Source of the DNA: Isochrysis galbana
Lineage: Eukaryota > Haptophyta > Isochrysidales > Isochrysidaceae
Assembly (NCBI GenBank): GCA_018136815.1
Contig: CM030942.1
Coordinates: 2,317,171-2,381,170, forward strand
Direction of reading: 5' to 3'
Length of the DNA: 64,000 nucleotides
Shown here: in pieces, positions 63,187 through 64,000 of the stretch
How positions within the stretch are numbered: the stretch's first letter is position 1
Layout of the letters: each line of letters starts with the position of its first letter
Program-made: the position numbers and the translations under genes
Notes under the pieces: model-generated
What the model saw: only the letters and a program-made list of their open reading frames with translations
What the model was told of the DNA's origin: nothing
Databases searched by the model: none

Positions 63187-64000
63187 TCAACTGCTAGATG
63201 GCGATGACCTCGCCATTTCCAATAGGATGAGGTCCTCGAGCAAGTCCGCAGTAGTGTGCTGCCCATTCATGCGCGCAAGTTCGGCAACTGAGCGCCCTTC
63301 TAGGTCCTCGATTTTCAACTGAGACGTCAACCTGGGACCGTCCTCTGCTGACAAAAGCCAATGGAGCATTGTGTCATGACCTTTCCACGCTGCCTTGGCA
63401 ACTGCGCCGTGACGCGCATCATTGACATGCCCGAGGTCAAGACCTTTCGACATCAGCCACCGACATGTGTCAATGTTTCCAGCTGCCGCGGCCCATTGGA
63501 CAGCGGCACAACCAAAGCGATTTAATGCCGACACATCAACGAGCGGGTGGCTCATGATGAGCTCCATAGTCGGCTGATGGCCCCCAAAGACAGCCCAGTC
63601 AAACGCCGTCGAGTCATCGCGCATCCGGAGTGTAACGTCCGCTCCTGCCTCATTAAGGAGGTAGCGGGCCACATCATATTGCCCATATTTGGCCGCGAAC
63701 ATCAGCGCTGTCCGTCCGACCTTATTGGCCGCATCAACCGGCACTTTGGCCTCCTCTACCAACCATATCGCCGTATCCAATTGGCCATAGCTAGCGCACC
63801 ACATCAACGCTGTACTACCGAACTTGTCGACCGCGTGCCCGGGCTGCCAACCCTCCTTAGCGAGTGCACGTGCCCGAGCCACGTCTCCTATTGCGCACGC
63901 ACTAATGCCTCCTCGATCTTCCAACTCCGCGTATGGTGTTCGCCCGTCGCGTTCGAGGATACGCAACATAGTTTTCGGAGGCGCCGATGCACCGTAGTGA
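63187..64000 (-). CDS. Ankyrin repeat protein (5' end possibly outside the window)
   Basis: The frame is open from the right edge to the stop at 63187. The first ATG at 63969 gives 260 residues, but the frame upstream of it is also open, so the true start may lie outside. About six ankyrin repeats are visible (DKFGSTALMWCASYGQLDTAIWL, NKVGRTALMFAAKYGQYDVARYL, then DDSTAFDWAVFGGHQPTMELI, NRFGCAAVQWAAAAGNIDTCRWL and DARHGAVAKAAWKGHDTMLHWL), with a last partial one ending EGRSVAELARMNGQHTTADLL. Such repeats bind partner proteins. No second domain shows the role. Confidence 0.85.
   Translation of the reverse strand, partial: HYGASAPPKTMLRILERDGRTPYAELEDRGGISACAIGDVARARALAKEGWQPGHAVDKFGSTALMWCASYGQLDTAIWLVEEAKVPVDAANKVGRTALMFAAKYGQYDVARYLLNEAGADVTLRMRDDSTAFDWAVFGGHQPTMELIMSHPLVDVSALNRFGCAAVQWAAAAGNIDTCRWLMSKGLDLGHVNDARHGAVAKAAWKGHDTMLHWLLSAEDGPRLTSQLKIEDLEGRSVAELARMNGQHTTADLLEDLILLEMARSSPSSS

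Overview
The window is nuclear DNA of a eukaryotic alga, most likely a haptophyte or another chlorophyll a/c alga with a red-type secondary plastid. This placement is an inference. It rests on a two-exon light-harvesting protein of the fucoxanthin chlorophyll a/c type (39032-39963), on GC-rich genes split by short GT-AG introns, and on housekeeping genes that are all eukaryotic: eIF2B epsilon, Rab GDI, Mps1-like kinase, NF-YB, an SF1/BBP-like KH protein and a condensin HEAT subunit. There are no operons. A scaffold gap of exactly 100 N lies at 57933-58032.

Layout. 1-4937 (-): SMCHD1/GMI1-like GHKL ATPase, cut by the left edge. 5531-17300: repeat-rich, with two copies of one inverted-repeat-bounded element that carries a 204-bp satellite (9 and 6 units), a nested LTR-like repeat and a gag-protease relic. 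17854-19078 (-): ubiquitin-like/CS-domain protein. 20763-21250: Ty3/gypsy reverse transcriptase and gag relics. 22481-23212 (-): NF-YB with a 42-nt micro-exon. 23500-24450: DNA transposon relics (Cys-rich tail; hAT dimerisation domain). 25933-27286 (-): SF1/BBP-like splicing factor. 27654-28978: composite terminal-inverted-repeat element. 29566-31680 (+): SLC5 sodium/solute symporter. 33212-34636 (+): MTG1-type circularly permuted GTPase. 36154-37523 (-): putative 2OG-Fe(II) oxygenase. 39032-39963 (-): light-harvesting protein. 41099-43410 (-): eIF2B epsilon. 45530-48974 (-): Mps1/TTK kinase. 51595-53390 (-): Rab GDI. 54391-57903 (+): condensin-type HEAT protein. 59785-61751 (+): Frag1/DRAM-like membrane protein. 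62450-62990: miniature LTR element. 63187-64000 (-): ankyrin repeat protein, reaching the right edge.

The genes do not form one pathway. They cover chromatin and chromosome segregation (SMCHD1-like, condensin, Mps1), RNA and protein synthesis (SF1-like, eIF2B, MTG1, NF-YB), membrane traffic and transport (GDI, SLC5, Frag1-like) and photosynthesis. The spaces between them hold several distinct repeat families, homopolymer G/C tracts and GA/CT microsatellites. I worked out exon boundaries by reading GT-AG sites, by keeping the reading frame and by matching remembered family consensus; no transcript data were available. The most distinctive features are the satellite-bearing inverted-repeat element with its target-site duplications and a related empty site, the strong preference for GTG at splice donors, the NF-YB micro-exon, and a 40-nt intron in the kinase gene.
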